64,000 nt of DNA from Atkinsonella hypoxylon. Lineage: Eukaryota > Ascomycota > Sordariomycetes > Hypocreales > Clavicipitaceae. Where the stretch lies: positions 36,223 to 100,222 of the forward strand of contig JFHB01000111.1 of assembly GCA_000729835.1 (NCBI GenBank). Reading direction: 5' to 3'. Shown one piece after another: positions 34,321 through 48,022 of the stretch; position 1 is the stretch's first letter, and every line of letters begins with the position of its first letter. The notes beneath the pieces were generated by a model. That model ran no database searches. It was not told the DNA's origin and saw only the letters and a program-made list of their open reading frames with translations. A program made the translations under genes and the position numbers.

Positions 34321-37300
34321 AATATAAATAATATAATAACCTTTACTTAATAGGCAGCTAGAAGAAGAATATAGAGAGATAACTAAGAAAATAGATATAT
34401 TACTATTCTTTATCTCTATACTCTTTAACTAACTATTATTTTGCAATATATAGATAAATAGTAGGTATAACTACTTTACTGCAATAAGTAACAATTTAGT
34501 GTAATACCTTAGCCTAAAGTAGGTTTTATTACTATATAAAAGGATAGTGTAAATAGCAGTAAAGGTTAAATAGTAGTTCTATAATAGCTACTAAAGAAGC
34601 GCCTTAATTGCTTCTTTAGTTTGCTTATAGGCAGATATTAACAGCTAAGTCTTCCTAGTAGTAGCTTATATAATTCTAGGCTTAACCTAAGATTGTATCT
34701 TTAAAAGCCTATAGTTAGCCTATAATAGAATTGTCCTTAATGCTACTAGCTAGAGCCTATTAGTAGGTAAGGCTAAGGGCCTTATAATTTAAGCAGTAGA
34801 AGCTTAGAATGTTAAGGACCTAATAAGACTAATATTAGTAGTAGTTTATAGCGCTCTAATAAAATAAAGTAAAAGCTAAGAGGTTGCTATATATTTTATT
34901 ACTACTAGCCTTTAGGAAATTACCTCTATATTATTGTTATAAATATCCCTAAAAGGCCTTAATCTATTAATATTACTACTTAAATTAAAGAACTTTTATA
35001 ATCTTTTTAAAGAAGAGAAGGCCTAAGGCCTTCTACTATATAAAGGGAGGCTAGATTACTATATTAAGCTAAAACAGCAGCTAAATAGCTCCTTACTGTT
35101 GCTGCTGTAAGCTCTACTATATAATATACTATAGAACTATTTATTAGAAATTAGAAGATAGGTAATAGACCTAATAGATAAAGAATAGATTTAAGCTAGC
35201 TTCTTCTTAGTAGTAGTACCTATTCTTTTAGCTAAAAAGCTAAGTAGAGAATAGTAATTCTATATTAATTATTAAGCCCTTAATAAAATTATAGAATAGA
35301 ACTATTACCTACTTCTCTTAATAAAGAAAACACTTAAGTTATTATTAGAGGTGCATTAGTTTACTAAACTAGATATATAGTTAGCCTTTTATAGAATCTA
35401 GATAGTAAACAGTAAGGAGCACCTTACAGCATTCTATACCTAGTTTAGCCTCTTTAAATAGCTAGTTTACCCCTTTAGGTTAGTAAAGGCTCTAGCTACA
35501 TTCTAATAATATATTAATAGTACGCTAGAAGAGGCCCTTAGAGATTATATAACTGCTTATCTAGATAATATCCTTATTTACACTAAGGGTTCTAGGAAAG
35601 ACTATATATATAAGGTATAAAGGATCCTAGAAAAGTTATAGTTAGTAAAGCTACACTTAAATCTTAAGAAATACTACTTTACTATAGCTAAAGTTAAATA
35701 CTTTAGCTTTATAGTTATAGTAAGAAGAGAGATACACCTAAATCTAGAGAAGATTGCAGCTATCTAGAAGTAGTAAGCTTCTACTAAGTTATAAGGGGTA
35801 TAAAGCTTCCTTAGATTTATAAACTTTTACTGTAACTTTATATTAAATTTCTTAGATATTATAAAGCCTCTAGTTAACTTAATAAAGAAGGGAGTTCTAT
35901 TCTAATAAATAGAGGAATATAAGAGGTTATTTATAAGGCTTAAGGAGGCCTTTACCTTATACCTAATCTTAGCTTAGTAGAACTCTAAAAAGAATATAGT
36001 AGTAAAGGCTAATTACTTAAAAGAGGCCCTTAGTAGCTATTTATCTTAATATAATAAAGCTAGTGTACTGTAGCCTATAGTATACTATTTAGCTAGGTTA
36101 TCTCTAGCTTAATGTAACTATACTATTTACAATAAAGAACTTCTAGTAATAATATCTTACCTTAAAGCCTAAGCAGTAAAGTTATAAAGAGTAATATATC
36201 CCTTTATAATTCTTATAGACTATAAGAATCTAGAATACTTTATATTCTTATAAGAGATCTTTAAGCGTTAAGCTAAGTAGGTAGAGCTTCTCTCTCTCTT
36301 TAACTACTACCTATAATACTGCTTAGGGCTATAAGTAGAGTAACTAAATATATTATTATAATAAAAGTAGAATTAAGATAGAGTAACGCTATAGATAGAC
36401 TAGGTTCTCTAGCCCCTCTTTATTAACTACTTTAGCACCCCTTATAGAGATAAGGAGAAGGAGGAGGTTATAGAGAATATTAAAGTAGAAACAGCTAGTA
36501 AAGTAACGCTAGAAAGTTAACTAGCTGCAGCTTTATAGATACTAGCTAAAATAACGCTATTCTTAAATAAACACTTATAGAGCCTATAGAACTAAGGAGT
36601 ATAAAAAGACCTAGTATACCTAATAAGGTTAAATATAGTCTAAAAGGGAGAGAGAAGGTTCTTATTAAAGGTAAAAATATAAGAATAAATTGTAGACTAC
36701 ACCCTTAATATATAAAGAGCGCTAGTTTACTAAAGCTGCCTTTAGGTCCTTAAGTATAAGCTGTTAACTACTATACTAATATATAGAATATATAAGTCGC
36801 TAATGTTAGGCTACCTAGGACGAAATACTACGTTTTAGGCATTAATATATAACTATTACTAGAATAGGCTGTCCTAAGATGTTGCTTAATACGTCTAAAA
36901 CTGCTACTATTACAGCAGCTAAAAGAGCAGAAGGTTGTAGTAAGGCCTCTTACAACCTATTCTAGCGCTAAATAGGTATTAGTTATAAATCTCTATAGAT
37001 TTTATAATAGATTTACTAGCGCTAAACTAAGCTACACTCTCTTACTTAATAGTTATTACTAATTAACTTTTAAAGTATATACAGTTAAAGGCAATAACCT
37101 CTATAGAGATAGAGGAATACACCTAGCAGTTTAAGCATTATTAGTAGCAGTTTTATAGGTTTCTAAAATAAATTATCTCTAACTGTAGTTTAGATTAATT
37201 AAGCACCTTTTAGACTACCCTTTATTACCTTATTAGAATTAAACAATTGCTGTTTACATTCTATTACCTATAGATAAACAGTAGAATAAAGAGAGTTAAT

Positions 37301-37576
37301 TAGGAAGTGCAAGCAATCCTATAAGTTACAGTTGCCTTTTTGCAGTTTAACTAGCCTAAATATCTCCTTATATATTAGCTAGCTATTAACAATAGGAATT
37401 CCTTAGTAACTAGTATAAGTCTAAACTAGGCAATATATAGGTACAATATAAACCTTATCTAAAAGCTTATAGATAAAGGGGAGTCCTAAGTTTTGCGTAA
37501 GGGGCAGGCTCTAGCGTTCCTTAAATAGCTGCAGAAGGGCATAAATATTGCCTAGGCTGCAATTAACTTTACCTAG
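34320..37576 (+). pseudogene. Chromovirus D pol (protease, RT, RNase H, integrase)
   Basis: Frame mod 2, that is minus one relative to gag; E shows the same offset, so it is likely ancestral and suggests a -1 frameshift or a separate pol start. The protease region lies at about 34600-34800, without a clear intact DTG. RT runs from about 35300, with YLDN at 35558-35569 (expected YLDD). RNase H and integrase follow; the integrase region 36740-37560 is less mutated than elsewhere and keeps several CpG sites. It is interrupted by E at 37577-37581 (tagag) and continues at 45673. Confidence 0.88.
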
Positions 37577-37581
37577 TAGAG

Positions 37582-37904
37582 TGTTATGGACTCGAGCCTT
37601 AGGCTTAGGTCTTTCAGTAGAGAGAGGACAGCAGGAGAGAGACAAAAATCTATGTAGGTAAAGGGATAAAAGCGAGCTGCATTTGTCTAGAGGTTACCTA
37701 AACTTTACTAAGCCCTAAAGAGAGAACCTTAGCTATAAAGTATATACTAAAAGGGGCTCCTAAAGGGATAGACCTACCTCTAAATATATAGTATAGAGGT
37801 ATAGAGAGGCTTCTAGTTCTTTCTCTCTTCCTTCTTTTCTCCCTATAATTATAGTTCTTATTATAGACGCTAGTTAGCAGCAGCTACTAGGTTAGTTTAT
37901 TATA
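37582..37904 (+). repeat. 5' LTR of chromovirus E
   Basis: Starts tgttatggactcgagcc, the best-preserved LTR start of this family in the window. The inner end, gtttattata, is mutated. Confidence 0.94.
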
Positions 37905-37943
37905 TACTATAATTATTCTATAGATAGAACACTAGTAAGAATA

Positions 37944-39120
37944 ATGTTGTTTAGTTATAGCAATAAAGGCCTAGCTAGTTAGCTTAAGTACTCTTTTAAC
38001 CTCTATAGAGAGGTAGAGGAAAATACAGTAGAAATTAGCTAGAAAGCAGTAGAAATTATAGCGCTTTATAAATTAGTTAAGAGCTAATCTCTATAGATAA
38101 AGGAACTATAACGCTTTATAATAAACTATATATAGAAAAAGAAGTAGCTTTAAGCTGCAGTAAGCTAGTAGCTAAAGGAACCTAAATAGAAGCCTCTACC
38201 TATAGTAAACTCTTATAATAGAAATAAATAGAGCTTTTAGGCCTAGTAAATAGCAATTACCTAAAAGCTCTAGGCTAATAGCGCCTTTATAGGCACAATA
38301 TAGAACTAGTAGTACTACTTATACTAAAGCTTATTGCCTAAGGTTTAGTAAAGAGTAGCTGCCTATTATAAGGTAGGTAAAGTAAGGGAATACAATATAT
38401 AGAGGTTCCTTAATTACTTAGAATTAGTCTTTATAGATTCTTACTAATAGAACTAAGCTTTAATTAAGCTTAATTAGCTTTAATAGAGTAATAATAAGTA
38501 GTTTATAGAATTCTATATTTATTTTAAGGAGAAAATTACGCTAGTAGAAGAGGCTAACTAGAATAACAGCATAAAGTTAGCTAAGTTATAAACAGCGCTT
38601 AATAAAGAAATAAAGGATTATAGTATAAAGAGAGATATTCTCTATTATAACTACCTTTAGGCAGTAAAGTGCTACTATAGTATTACGCTAAACCTTAAGT
38701 TATATTGCATTAAGAAATAGTACTAGCTAAAATATAGCTCTAGCTCTAGAGAGCCCTAGAATAGCAACACTAAAATAACTAAAGTTAACGCTATAGAAAC
38801 TTAATAGAGATAGAAAGAGAGTATAAAGAAATTTAAAGTAAGATAACTAAATAAGGATACTCTATAAGTAAAGTAGGTATTTAAGGCTAAACTTAAAAAA
38901 CACTACTAAAAGAGGCAATACCTTTAGTGTAGGTTGTTTTAACACTATATTTAAGGATATAGATAGTAACTAGTAGAATATAAGCTAAAGTTAACTAGTG
39001 TATAGGCAGTAGCAATAGATAATATATAGAAGAAAAACTCTAATAAGTTAGAAAAAGGCTTACCTTTAGCTTTAAGCTTAGTATAGAGGTAAAAGCAATA
39101 TAAATAATGTAATAACCCCT
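37944..39120 (+). pseudogene. Chromovirus E gag
   Basis: Starts at an intact ATG (37944), in frame with the zinc knuckle at 38919-38960 (C-x2-C-x4-H-x4-C, first and last Cys now Tyr). The N-terminal part is helical and charged, followed by a Gln/Lys-rich middle once TAA/TAG stops are read through. About 1.1 kb, with RIP stops throughout. Confidence 0.86.
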
Positions 39121-42100
39121 ACTTAGTAAGCAGCTAAAAGAAGAATATAGAGAGATAACTAAGAAAATAAATATATTACTGTTCTTTATCTCTATACTCT
39201 TTAACTAACTATTATTCTATAATATATAGATAAATAGTAGGTATAACTGCTTTACTGCAATAAGTAAGAGTTTAGTATAATACCTTAGCTTAAAGTAGGT
39301 TCTATTACTGTATAAAAGGATAGTGTAAATAGCAGTAGAGATTAAATAGTAGTTCTATAATAGCTACTAAAGAAGCGCCTTAATTACTTCTTTAGTTTAC
39401 TTATAGGTAGATATTAACAGCTAAGTCTTTCTAGTAGTAGCCTATATAATCCTAGGCTTAACCTAAGATTATATCTTTAGAAGCCTATAGTTAGCCTATA
39501 ATAGAATTATCCTTAACGCTACTAGCTAGAGCTTATTAGTAGGTAAGGCTAAAGGCCTTATAATTTAAGCAGTAAAAGCTTAAAACATTAAGGACCTAAT
39601 AAGACTAATATTAGCAGCAGTTTATAGCGCTCTAATAAAATAGAGTAAGAGCTAAGAGGTTACTATACATTTTATTGCTACTAGCCTTTAGGAAATTACC
39701 TCTATATTATTATTATAAATATCTCTAAAAGGCCCTAATCCGCTAATATTACTACTTAAATTAAAGAACTTCTATAATCTTTTTAAAGAAGAGAAAGCCT
39801 AAAGCCTTCTACTATATAGAGAGAGGCTAAATTACTATATTAAGCTAAAACAGCAGCTAAATAGCTTTTTACTGTTGCTACTATAGGCTTTACTGTATAA
39901 TATACTGTAGAACTATTTATTAGAAATTAAGAGGTAGGTAATAGACCTAATAGATAAAGAATAGATTTAAGCTAGCTTCTTCTTAGTAGTAGTACTTATT
40001 CTTTTAGCTAAAAAGCTAAGTAGAGAATAGTAATTCTATATTAATTATTAAGCCCTTAATAAGATTATAGAATAGAACTATTACCTACTTCTCTTAATAA
40101 AGAAGACGCTTAAGTTATTATTAAAGGCGCACTAGTTTACTAAATTAAATGTATAGTTAGCCTTCTATAGAATCTAGATAGTAAACAGTAAAAAGCACTT
40201 TACAGCGTTTTATACCTAGTTTAGCCTCTTTAAATAGCTAGTTTATCCCTTTAGGTTAGTAAAGGCTCTAGCTACATTCTAATAATATATTAATAGTGTA
40301 CTAAAAGAGGCCTTTAGAGATTATATAACTGCTTATTTAAATAACGTTCTTATTTACACTAAGGGTTTTAGGAAAGACTATATATATAAGGTATAGAGGA
40401 TTCTAGAAAAGTTATAGTTAGTAAAGCTGCACTTAGATCTTAGGAAATACTGCTTTACTATAGCTAAAGTTAAATACCTTAGCTTTATAGTTATAGTAAG
40501 AAGGGAGATACACCTAAATTTAGAGAAGATTACAGCTATTTAAGAGTAGTAAGCTTCTACTAAGTTATAAAGAGTATAAAGCTTCTTTAGATTTATAAAC
40601 TTTTATTATAACTTTATATTAGATTTCTTAGATATTATAAAGCCTTTAGTTAACTTAATAAAGAAGGGAGTTTTATTCTAGTAAATAGAGAAATATAAAA
40701 GGTTATTTATAAGGCTTAAGGAGGCCTTTACCTTATACCTAGTTTTAGCCTAGTAGAACCCTAAGAAAAATATAGTAGTAAAGGCTAATTACTTAAGAGA
40801 GGCCCTTAGTAGCTATTTATTCTAATATAATAAAGCTAGTATACTATAGCCTATAGTATACTATTTAGCTAGGTTGTCTTTAGCTTAATATAACTATACT
40901 ATTTATAATAAGAAACTCTTAGCAATAATATCTTATCTTAAAGCCTAAGCAGTAAAGTTATAAGGAGTAGTATATCCCTTTATAATCCTTATAGACTATA
41001 AGAATCTAGAATACTTTATATCTTTATAAAAGATCTTTAAGCGTTAAGCTAAGTAGGTAGAGCTTCTCTTTCTCTTTAACTACTACCTATAATACTGCTT
41101 AGGGCTATAAGTAGAGTAACTAAATACATTATTATAATAAGAGTAGAATTAAGATAGAGTAATACTATAAATAGGCTAGGTCCTCTAGCCTCTCTCTATT
41201 AGCTACTTTAGCACTCTCTATAGAGATAAGGAGAAAGAGGAGGTTATAGAGAATATTAAAGTAAAAACAGCTAGTAAAGTAACGCTAGAAAGTTAACTAG
41301 CTATAGCTTTATAGGTACTAGCTAGAATAACGCTATTTCTAGATAAATACTTATAGAGCCTATAGAACTAAGGAGTGCAAGAAGATTTAGTATACTTAAT
41401 AAGGTTAAATGTAGTTTAAAAGAGAAAGAGAAAGTTCTTATTAGAGGTAAAAATATAAGAATAAATTATAGACTACACCCTTAATATATAAAGAGCATTA
41501 GTTTACTAGAGCTACCTTTAGGTCCTTAAGTATAAGCTATTAACTACTATACTAATATATAGAATATATAAGTTACTAATATTAAACTACTTAGAATAAA
41601 ATACTATATTTTAGGTATTAATATACAACTATTACTAGAATAGGCTATTCTAAGATGTTACTTAATACATTTAAAACTGCTACTATTACAGCAGCTAGAA
41701 GAGCAAAAGGTTGTAGTAAGGCCTCTTATAACTTATTCTAGCGCTAAATAGGTATTAATTATAGATCTCTATAGATTTTATAATAGATTTACTAGCGCTA
41801 AACTAAACTATACTCTCTTACTTAATAGTTATTACTAATTAACTTTTAAAGTATATATAGTTAAAGGTAATAACCTCTATAGAGGTAGAGAAATACACTT
41901 AGTAGTTTAAGTATTATTAATAGTAGTTTTATAGGTTCCTAAAATAAATTATCTTTAACTATAGTTTAAATTAATTAAGTACCTTTTAGACTACTCTTTA
42001 TTGCTTTATTAGAATTAAATAATTACTATTTATATTCTATTATCTATAGATAAACAGTAGAATAGAGAGAGTTAATTAGAAAGTATAAGTAATTCTATAA

Positions 42101-42922
42101 GTTATAGTTGCCTTTTTATAGTTTAACTAGCCTAAATATCTCTCTATATATTAGCTAGCTATTAACAATAGAAATTCCTTAGTAACTAGTATAAGTTTAA
42201 ACTAAGTAATATATAGGTATAATATAGACCTTATCTAAAAGCTTATAAATAAAGAGAAGTCCTAAGTTTTATATAAAGAGCAAGCTTTAGTGTTCCTTAA
42301 ATAGCTATAGAAAGGTATAAATATTGCTTAAGCTGTAATTAACTTTACTTAATAGAGGCAGTAAAAGTAGTTAAATAAAAGCTATAAGCTAGTAGAATAG
42401 TATAAAGTAAAGAACTTAGTTTAGCTAATGCTCTATTATATTAAAATAAACTGCTTAAGTTAAAAGCTTAATTAGGTTATAGTAAAGTATATAGTTATAA
42501 ATATACTAATACCTTTAACTATAAAGTTAGATATTCTACTAAAAATTTATCTAGTCTTCTATATTAACCTTATTAAGTAAGCAGTAATTTACCTCTTATC
42601 TTTTTAGCAGCTAGCTAACTTAAGGCTTAGTCTTAAGCTAACTGTAATAAATACTAACTTATCCCTTAAGGAATATAGAGTAAAGGAAATTCTAGCTACT
42701 AAAAATGCCTTAAGCTAAAGGAAACACTATTAAGTGCTTATTAAGTAAATAGAATTTATTTAGTTTATATAGAAACTACTAAAAAACTTTCTTAATATAG
42801 AGGCACTAGATTAATTTAAGTTATAGTAAAGAGACGCTTAATTTAATAATAGGCCTAGTAAAGGTATAGTAAAATTTTATATAGACTTTAATAATAGCTT
42901 AATTACCTTTAACTAAAAATAA
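39120..42922 (+). pseudogene. Chromovirus E pol with chromodomain
   Basis: Frame mod 2, offset minus one from gag as in D. Protease at about 39370-39560. RT with YLNN at 40334-40345 (both Asp of YxDD changed or shifted to Asn). RNase H. Integrase with zinc region near 41510 and core near 41760-41800, then a GPY/F-like C-terminal part around 42360-42560. Chromodomain at 42671-42823, starting EYRVKEIL. Stops TAA/TAG. The terminal codon is near 42914-42922. Complete in length, inactive in sequence. Confidence 0.9.
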
Positions 42923-42997
42923 AAGAAAATAAACTCTTCTTTATAAAGGCTTATATAACTATAAAAAAAAAATAAAATAAAATAAAATAAAATAAAT

Positions 42998-44580
42998 TTC
43001 TTAGTAAGTAGTAAAGAGGTATTAGTGCTTATAGCGTAAAGGTATAACTACTTAAAAGGCGCTCTATTGCTCTTTAAGTAGTTATAGAATAAAAGCTAAA
43101 GGAACTATATAGTGTCCCTAAAGTAGTATAGAAGTAGAAGCTAGAATAGTAGTATTAGCAAAAGGTATAGAGGCTAGAGTAGGTAAGAATATAACTAGCG
43201 CTCTAGATTAAGGCTTTACTCTAGTAGGTATAGGTAAGAATATAATATCTTAAATAGCTTAGCGCTTTAGGTATAAAGGTATAGTTTTAAGAGGAAGAAA
43301 AATAGAGAAAAAAGAGGCTAAAGAGGTAGTAGGCTAGGTTAAGGTTATATACTTTAGGAATATAAATAGTAATTAGCGCTATAAGTAGTTTAAGCTTTTA
43401 AGCTCTACCTAAAGGTAGATATATTTTTAATATATTACTTTAAGGTTATTCTATAAAGGTAAAGGAATAATATATAGCAGTAAAGAAGCCTTATATAGCA
43501 GTAAAGAGGCAGCAGTAGTAGAGGTTAGTAGTATATAATAAGGTATAAGTATAAGTAAAGGTAACAATAAAGGTATAGTAATAGCAGTAGTAGTAGTAAG
43601 TATAAAAGGGAATAAAAAGTTATTGTTAACGTCTATAGAGATATACTTATACTTATTAGAGTTAAACTTATTATTCTTTAGAACAATAAAGGCTATAGTA
43701 CTCTTATAGATTATAGAAGAAAAAGAAGTAAGTATAAAAGAGCTATTAGCTTAAGTTATATAATAAGGAGAAAAAGAGAGTATAACCTTCTCTTCTATAT
43801 AATTAGTAGTAAGTGTATTCTTAAGAATAGTATTATAGTAATTATATATATTTAAGAACTTATAGGTAAGAATAGTTTAGTAAGTAGGCTAGCTAGAGTA
43901 AGAGAGAATTAATGTAAACTTAACTATAAAACCTTAGTTAGTAAGTTTCTATATTTTAGTAAAGTAACGCTATAGGTAAAAATGCTTAATAAAGAGGCTT
44001 AGATTCTAAATACAGCCTTTATACCTCTATATATATAGTTAGTATCCCCTCTCTTAACTAAAACAATAGTTATATAAGCTCTTTTTATAAAAGTTATTAT
44101 AATATAGTATATAAATATCTTTAAGAATATTACTATTAAATAACTTTAAGTTGTTTAAGTCCCCTTATATAAGGAAACTGTAGATATAGCAGCAGTAAGG
44201 GACTAATAGCACTATAGAAGTAGAAGCAGTAAAGGCACTAGCGCTAGCAATATAACTGCTAAAGTTCTAAATATACTCTTAGTTAGTAAGGGAATAAGCT
44301 ATATATAAGTAAAGAAGCAGTATACTTTAGGCTAATAAAACAACATTTTGCGATTTTAATTAGTAAGCTATTAACAGTTAGATAAATTCTATTTAGATAT
44401 ATTAAAAAGAGGTTCTTTTATATTAAAAGAAGCAGTAGTAGCTATATAGTAAAGTAAGAAATTTTAGGAAACTACAATAGAATTATTTAGTTATAATATA
44501 GAGGTAAAATAAGATATAAAGGAGGAAGAAAAAGATAAAGAAAAGAAGAGAGAAATTATTTATTTTTATATTAGAAACAG
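42998..44580 (-). pseudogene. Antisense ORF of chromovirus X, copy E (unknown function)
   Basis: Minus-strand frame of roughly 500 codons in which every stop is TAA or TAG; reading those as Gln or Trp leaves it open from near 44580 to near 43030. D and F carry the same frame. It is Ile/Leu/Tyr/Asn-rich, with the short conserved block NNKFNSNKYKYISI around 43640-43680 shared word for word by all three copies, and a Thr/Ile/Leu-rich low-complexity tail. It lies between pol and the 3' LTR and is transcribed, if at all, toward pol. I do not recognise a family; antisense ORFs in this position are known from some plant gypsy elements but I see no similarity to judge by. Confidence 0.62.
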
Positions 44581-44590
44581 CTAAAAGCTA

Positions 44591-44710
44591 GTTATTAGTT
44601 TATTATACGCTAAAGGGATAATAACAATAATAACTGTTTACAACCTACTAGCTATTAGTTTATTATACGCTAAGAGAATAGCACTAATAACAACTGTTTA
44701 CGCTCTACAC
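44591..44710. repeat. 60-bp tandem duplication, chromovirus E
   Basis: Two units of 60 bp (44591-44650, 44651-44710), each with the core tattagtttattatacgc. Same place and period as in F and D. The region from 44711 to the polypurine tract (about 45328-45342, aagaagaagaagag) is noncoding and holds nothing else recognised. Confidence 0.78.
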
Positions 44711-45344
44711 CCTTAATAATACCCCTTATATATAGATAGATTGTATGCATTTAATAACTATTTATAACAGCAATAAGGATAAAAGAGAAAGAGTGCCTCT
44801 TAGTTAATAAAAGGGATTGTTATATAATAATTACTTAAAATATAAGGAGACCTAGAGATATAGGCAGTTTATACGCTAGTAACACTAGTATTATAGCTAG
44901 CGCCTATATAATATATAGATAATTAATAGCTATATATAGAGGGCTATAAGGTAAAGAGGGGCAAAGAGGTTAATAGACTCTAAAAGGGTATAATTAAGCA
45001 AGAGAGAGGTGTAATTAACCTATTATAGCGCAACTAATAGGTTAGTTAGTAGAGTAATTAACAGCTATCGCTAAGGTGCTATAGGCAATTAGAAGGGAGG
45101 TAGAGTAAACGTTTATTTATATATTAGCTTTATAACACTGCACTAACAATAAATAGTGCATTAGTGCAGCAATAGAATAGCTAAAGCAAAGCGCCTAAGG
45201 ATAAACGTTATACCTCTATTTTTTTATAAGTAAATAATAAAGGAAATATAAAGAGAGAGTAGATAGAGAGTTAGCTGCTATCTATAGCACTTACTATAGA
45301 CGTTAAAAGGGAGTATTATAGAGCCTAGAAGAAGAAGAAGAGTA

Positions 45345-45667
45345 TATTATAAACTTAAGCCTTAAGCTTAAGTCTTTTAGTAAAGAGAGAATAGCAGAAG
45401 AGAGATAGAGATCTATATAGATAAAGGAATAGAAGTAAGCTGTATTTATTTAGGGATTACCTAGACTTCACTAGGCCCTAAAGAGAGAACCTTAGCTATA
45501 AAGTATATACTAAAAGGGGCTCCTAAGGGGATAGACCTACCTCTAGATATATAGTATAGGGGTATAGAGAGGCTTCTAGTTCCTTCTCTCTTCCTCCTTT
45601 CCTCCCTATAATTATAGTTCTCATTATAGACGCTAGTTAGCAGCAGCCACTAGGTTAGTCTATTACA
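45345..45667 (+). repeat. 3' LTR of chromovirus E
   Basis: 323 bp. The inner end is mutated (tattataaacttaagcc); the outer end is moderately preserved (about 45620-45667, finishing tctattaca) and is followed by the TSD tagag. Confidence 0.94.
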
Positions 45668-45672
45668 TAGAG

Positions 45673-46236
45673 GCAGCAAAAGCAGTTAAATAGAAGCTAT
45701 AGGCCAGCAGAACAGTATAAGGTAGAGGACTTAGTTTAGCTAACGCTCTATTACATTAAAACAAACTGCTTAAGTTAGAAGCTTAATTAAGTTATAGCAA
45801 AGTATATAGTTATAGATATACTAACACCTTTAACTGTAAAGTTAGATATTCTACTAGGAATTTACCTAGTCTTTTATATTAACCTTATTAAGTAAGCAGC
45901 AATAGACCCCTTACCTTTCTAGCAGCTAGCTAACTTAAGGCCTAGTTTTAAGCTAACTGCAATAGATACTAATTTATCCCTTAAGGAATATAGAGTAAAG
46001 GAAATTCTAGCTGCTAAAAACGCTTTAGGCTAAAGGAGACACTATTAAGTACTTATTAAGTAGGTAGAATTTATTTAGCCTATATAAGAACTACTAAAAA
46101 ACTTTCTTAATATAGAGGCACTAAATTAATTTAAGTTATAGTAAAAAGACACTTAATTTAATAATAAGCTTAGTAAAAGTATAGTAAAATTTTATATAGA
46201 CTTTAATAATAGCTTAGTTACCCTTAACTAAAAATA
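45673..46236 (+). pseudogene. Chromovirus D pol C-terminus with chromodomain
   Basis: Continuation of D pol after E. The first 230 bp are lightly mutated. The chromodomain starts at 45986 (EYRVKEIL) and ends near 46138. Frame stops TAA/TAG. The A-rich run at 46279-46305 follows. Confidence 0.88.
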
Positions 46237-46310
46237 AAAGAAAATAAACTTCTCTTTATAGAGGCCTATATAACTATAAAAAAAAAAAAATAAAATAAAA
46301 TAAAAGAGAT

Positions 46311-47893
46311 TTCTTAGTAAGTAGTAAAGAGGCATTAGTGCTTATAGCGTAAAGGTATAACTACTTAAAAGGCGCTTTATTGCTCTTTAAGTAGTTATAA
46401 AATAAAAGCTAAAGGAACTATATAGTGTCCTTAAAGTAGTATAGAAGTAGGAGCTAAAATAGTAGCATTAGCAGAAGGTATAAGGGCTAAAGTAGGTAAG
46501 AATATAACTAGTGCTCTAAATTAAGGCTTTACTCTAGTAAGTATAAGTAAAAATATAATATCTTAAATAGCTTAGCGCCTTAAGCGTAAAGGTATAGTTT
46601 TAAGGGAAAGAAAGATAAAGAAAAAGGAGGCTAAAGAGGCAGTAAGCTAGATTAAGGTTATATACTTTAGGAATATAGATAGTAATTAGCACTATAAGTA
46701 GTTTAAGCTTTTAAGCTCTACCTAAAGGTAGATATATTTCTAGTGTATTACCTTAAGGTTATTCTATAAGGGTAAAGGAACAATATATAGTAGTAAGGAA
46801 GCCTTATATAGTAGTAAGAAGGCAGCAGTAGTAGAGGTTAGTAGTATATAATAAGGTGTAAGTATAGGTAGAGGTAACAATAAAGGTATAGTAATAGCAG
46901 CAGTAGTAGTAGGTATAGAAAGGGATAAGAAGTTATTATTAATATCTATAGAGATATACTTATACTTATTAGAGTTAAACTTATTATTCTTTAGAATAAT
47001 AGAGGCTATAGTACTTTTATAGATTATAGAAAAAAGAAGAGTAAGTGTAAAAGAGCTATTAGCTTAAGTTATATAATAAGGAGAAGAAAAGAGTATAACC
47101 TTCTTTTCTATATAATTAGCAGTAAGTGCATCCTTAAGAACAATATTATAGTAATTATATATATTTAAGAACTTATAGGTAAAGATAGTTTAGTAGGTAG
47201 GCTAGCTAGAGTAAGGGGGAATTAATATAAACTTAACTATAAAACCTTAGTTAATAAGTTTCTATATTCTAGTAAAGTAATACTATAAGTAAGAATGCCT
47301 AGTAAAAAGGCTTAAATTCTAGATATAGCCTCTATACCTCTATATATATAGTTAGTATTCTCTCTTTTAGCTAGAACAATAGTTATATAAGCCCTTCTTA
47401 TAAAGGTTGTTGCAATATAGTATATAAATATCTTTAAGGATATTACTATTAAATAACTCTAAGTTGTTTAAGTTCCCTTATATAAAGAAACTATAGATAT
47501 AGCAGCAGTAAGGAACTAATAGCACTATAGAAGCAGAAGTAGTAAAGGCGCTAGCGCTAGCAATATAACTACTAAAGTTCTAGATATACTTCTAGTTAGT
47601 AAGAGAATAAGCTATATATAAGTAAAAGGGCAGTATACTCTAGGCTAATAAAACAATATTTTGCGATTTTAATTAGTAAGCTATTAGTAGTTAGATAAAT
47701 TCTATTTAAATATATTAAAAAGAGGTTCTTTTATATTAAAAGAAGCAGTAGTAGCTATATAGTAAAGTAAGGAATTTTAAGAAACTATAATAGAATTATT
47801 TAGTTATAATATAGAGGTAAAATAAGATATAAAGGAGAAAGAAAAAAACAAAAGAGAGAAAAGAGAAATTGTTTATTTTTATATTAAAAACAG
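46311..47893 (-). pseudogene. Antisense ORF of chromovirus X, copy D (unknown function)
   Basis: Third copy of the minus-strand ORF, same frame and the same conserved Asn/Lys/Tyr block (about 46935-46985) as E and F. Boundaries are set by alignment with E. Confidence 0.6.
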
Positions 47894-47902
47894 CTAAAAG
47901 CT

Positions 47903-48022
47903 AGTTACTAGTTTATTGTATACTAAAGAGATAACAACAACAATAACTATTTATAACTTACTAGCTATTAGTTTATTGTGCACTAAGAGAATAGCACTAA
48001 TAACAACTGTTTACGCTCTACA
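47903..48022. repeat. 60-bp tandem duplication, chromovirus D
   Basis: Units 47903-47962 and 47963-48022, equivalent to those in E and F. Confidence 0.76.

Larger units (their letters stand above)
37582..45667 (+). mobile_element. Chromovirus X copy E (complete, 8086 bp)
   Basis: Full-length copy inserted in pol of its relative D, with a perfect TSD, tagag, at 37577-37581 and 45668-45672. LTRs of 323 bp lie at 37582-37904 and 45345-45667. No further insertion lies inside it, so it is the youngest layer on this branch. Layout as in D. Confidence 0.96.
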
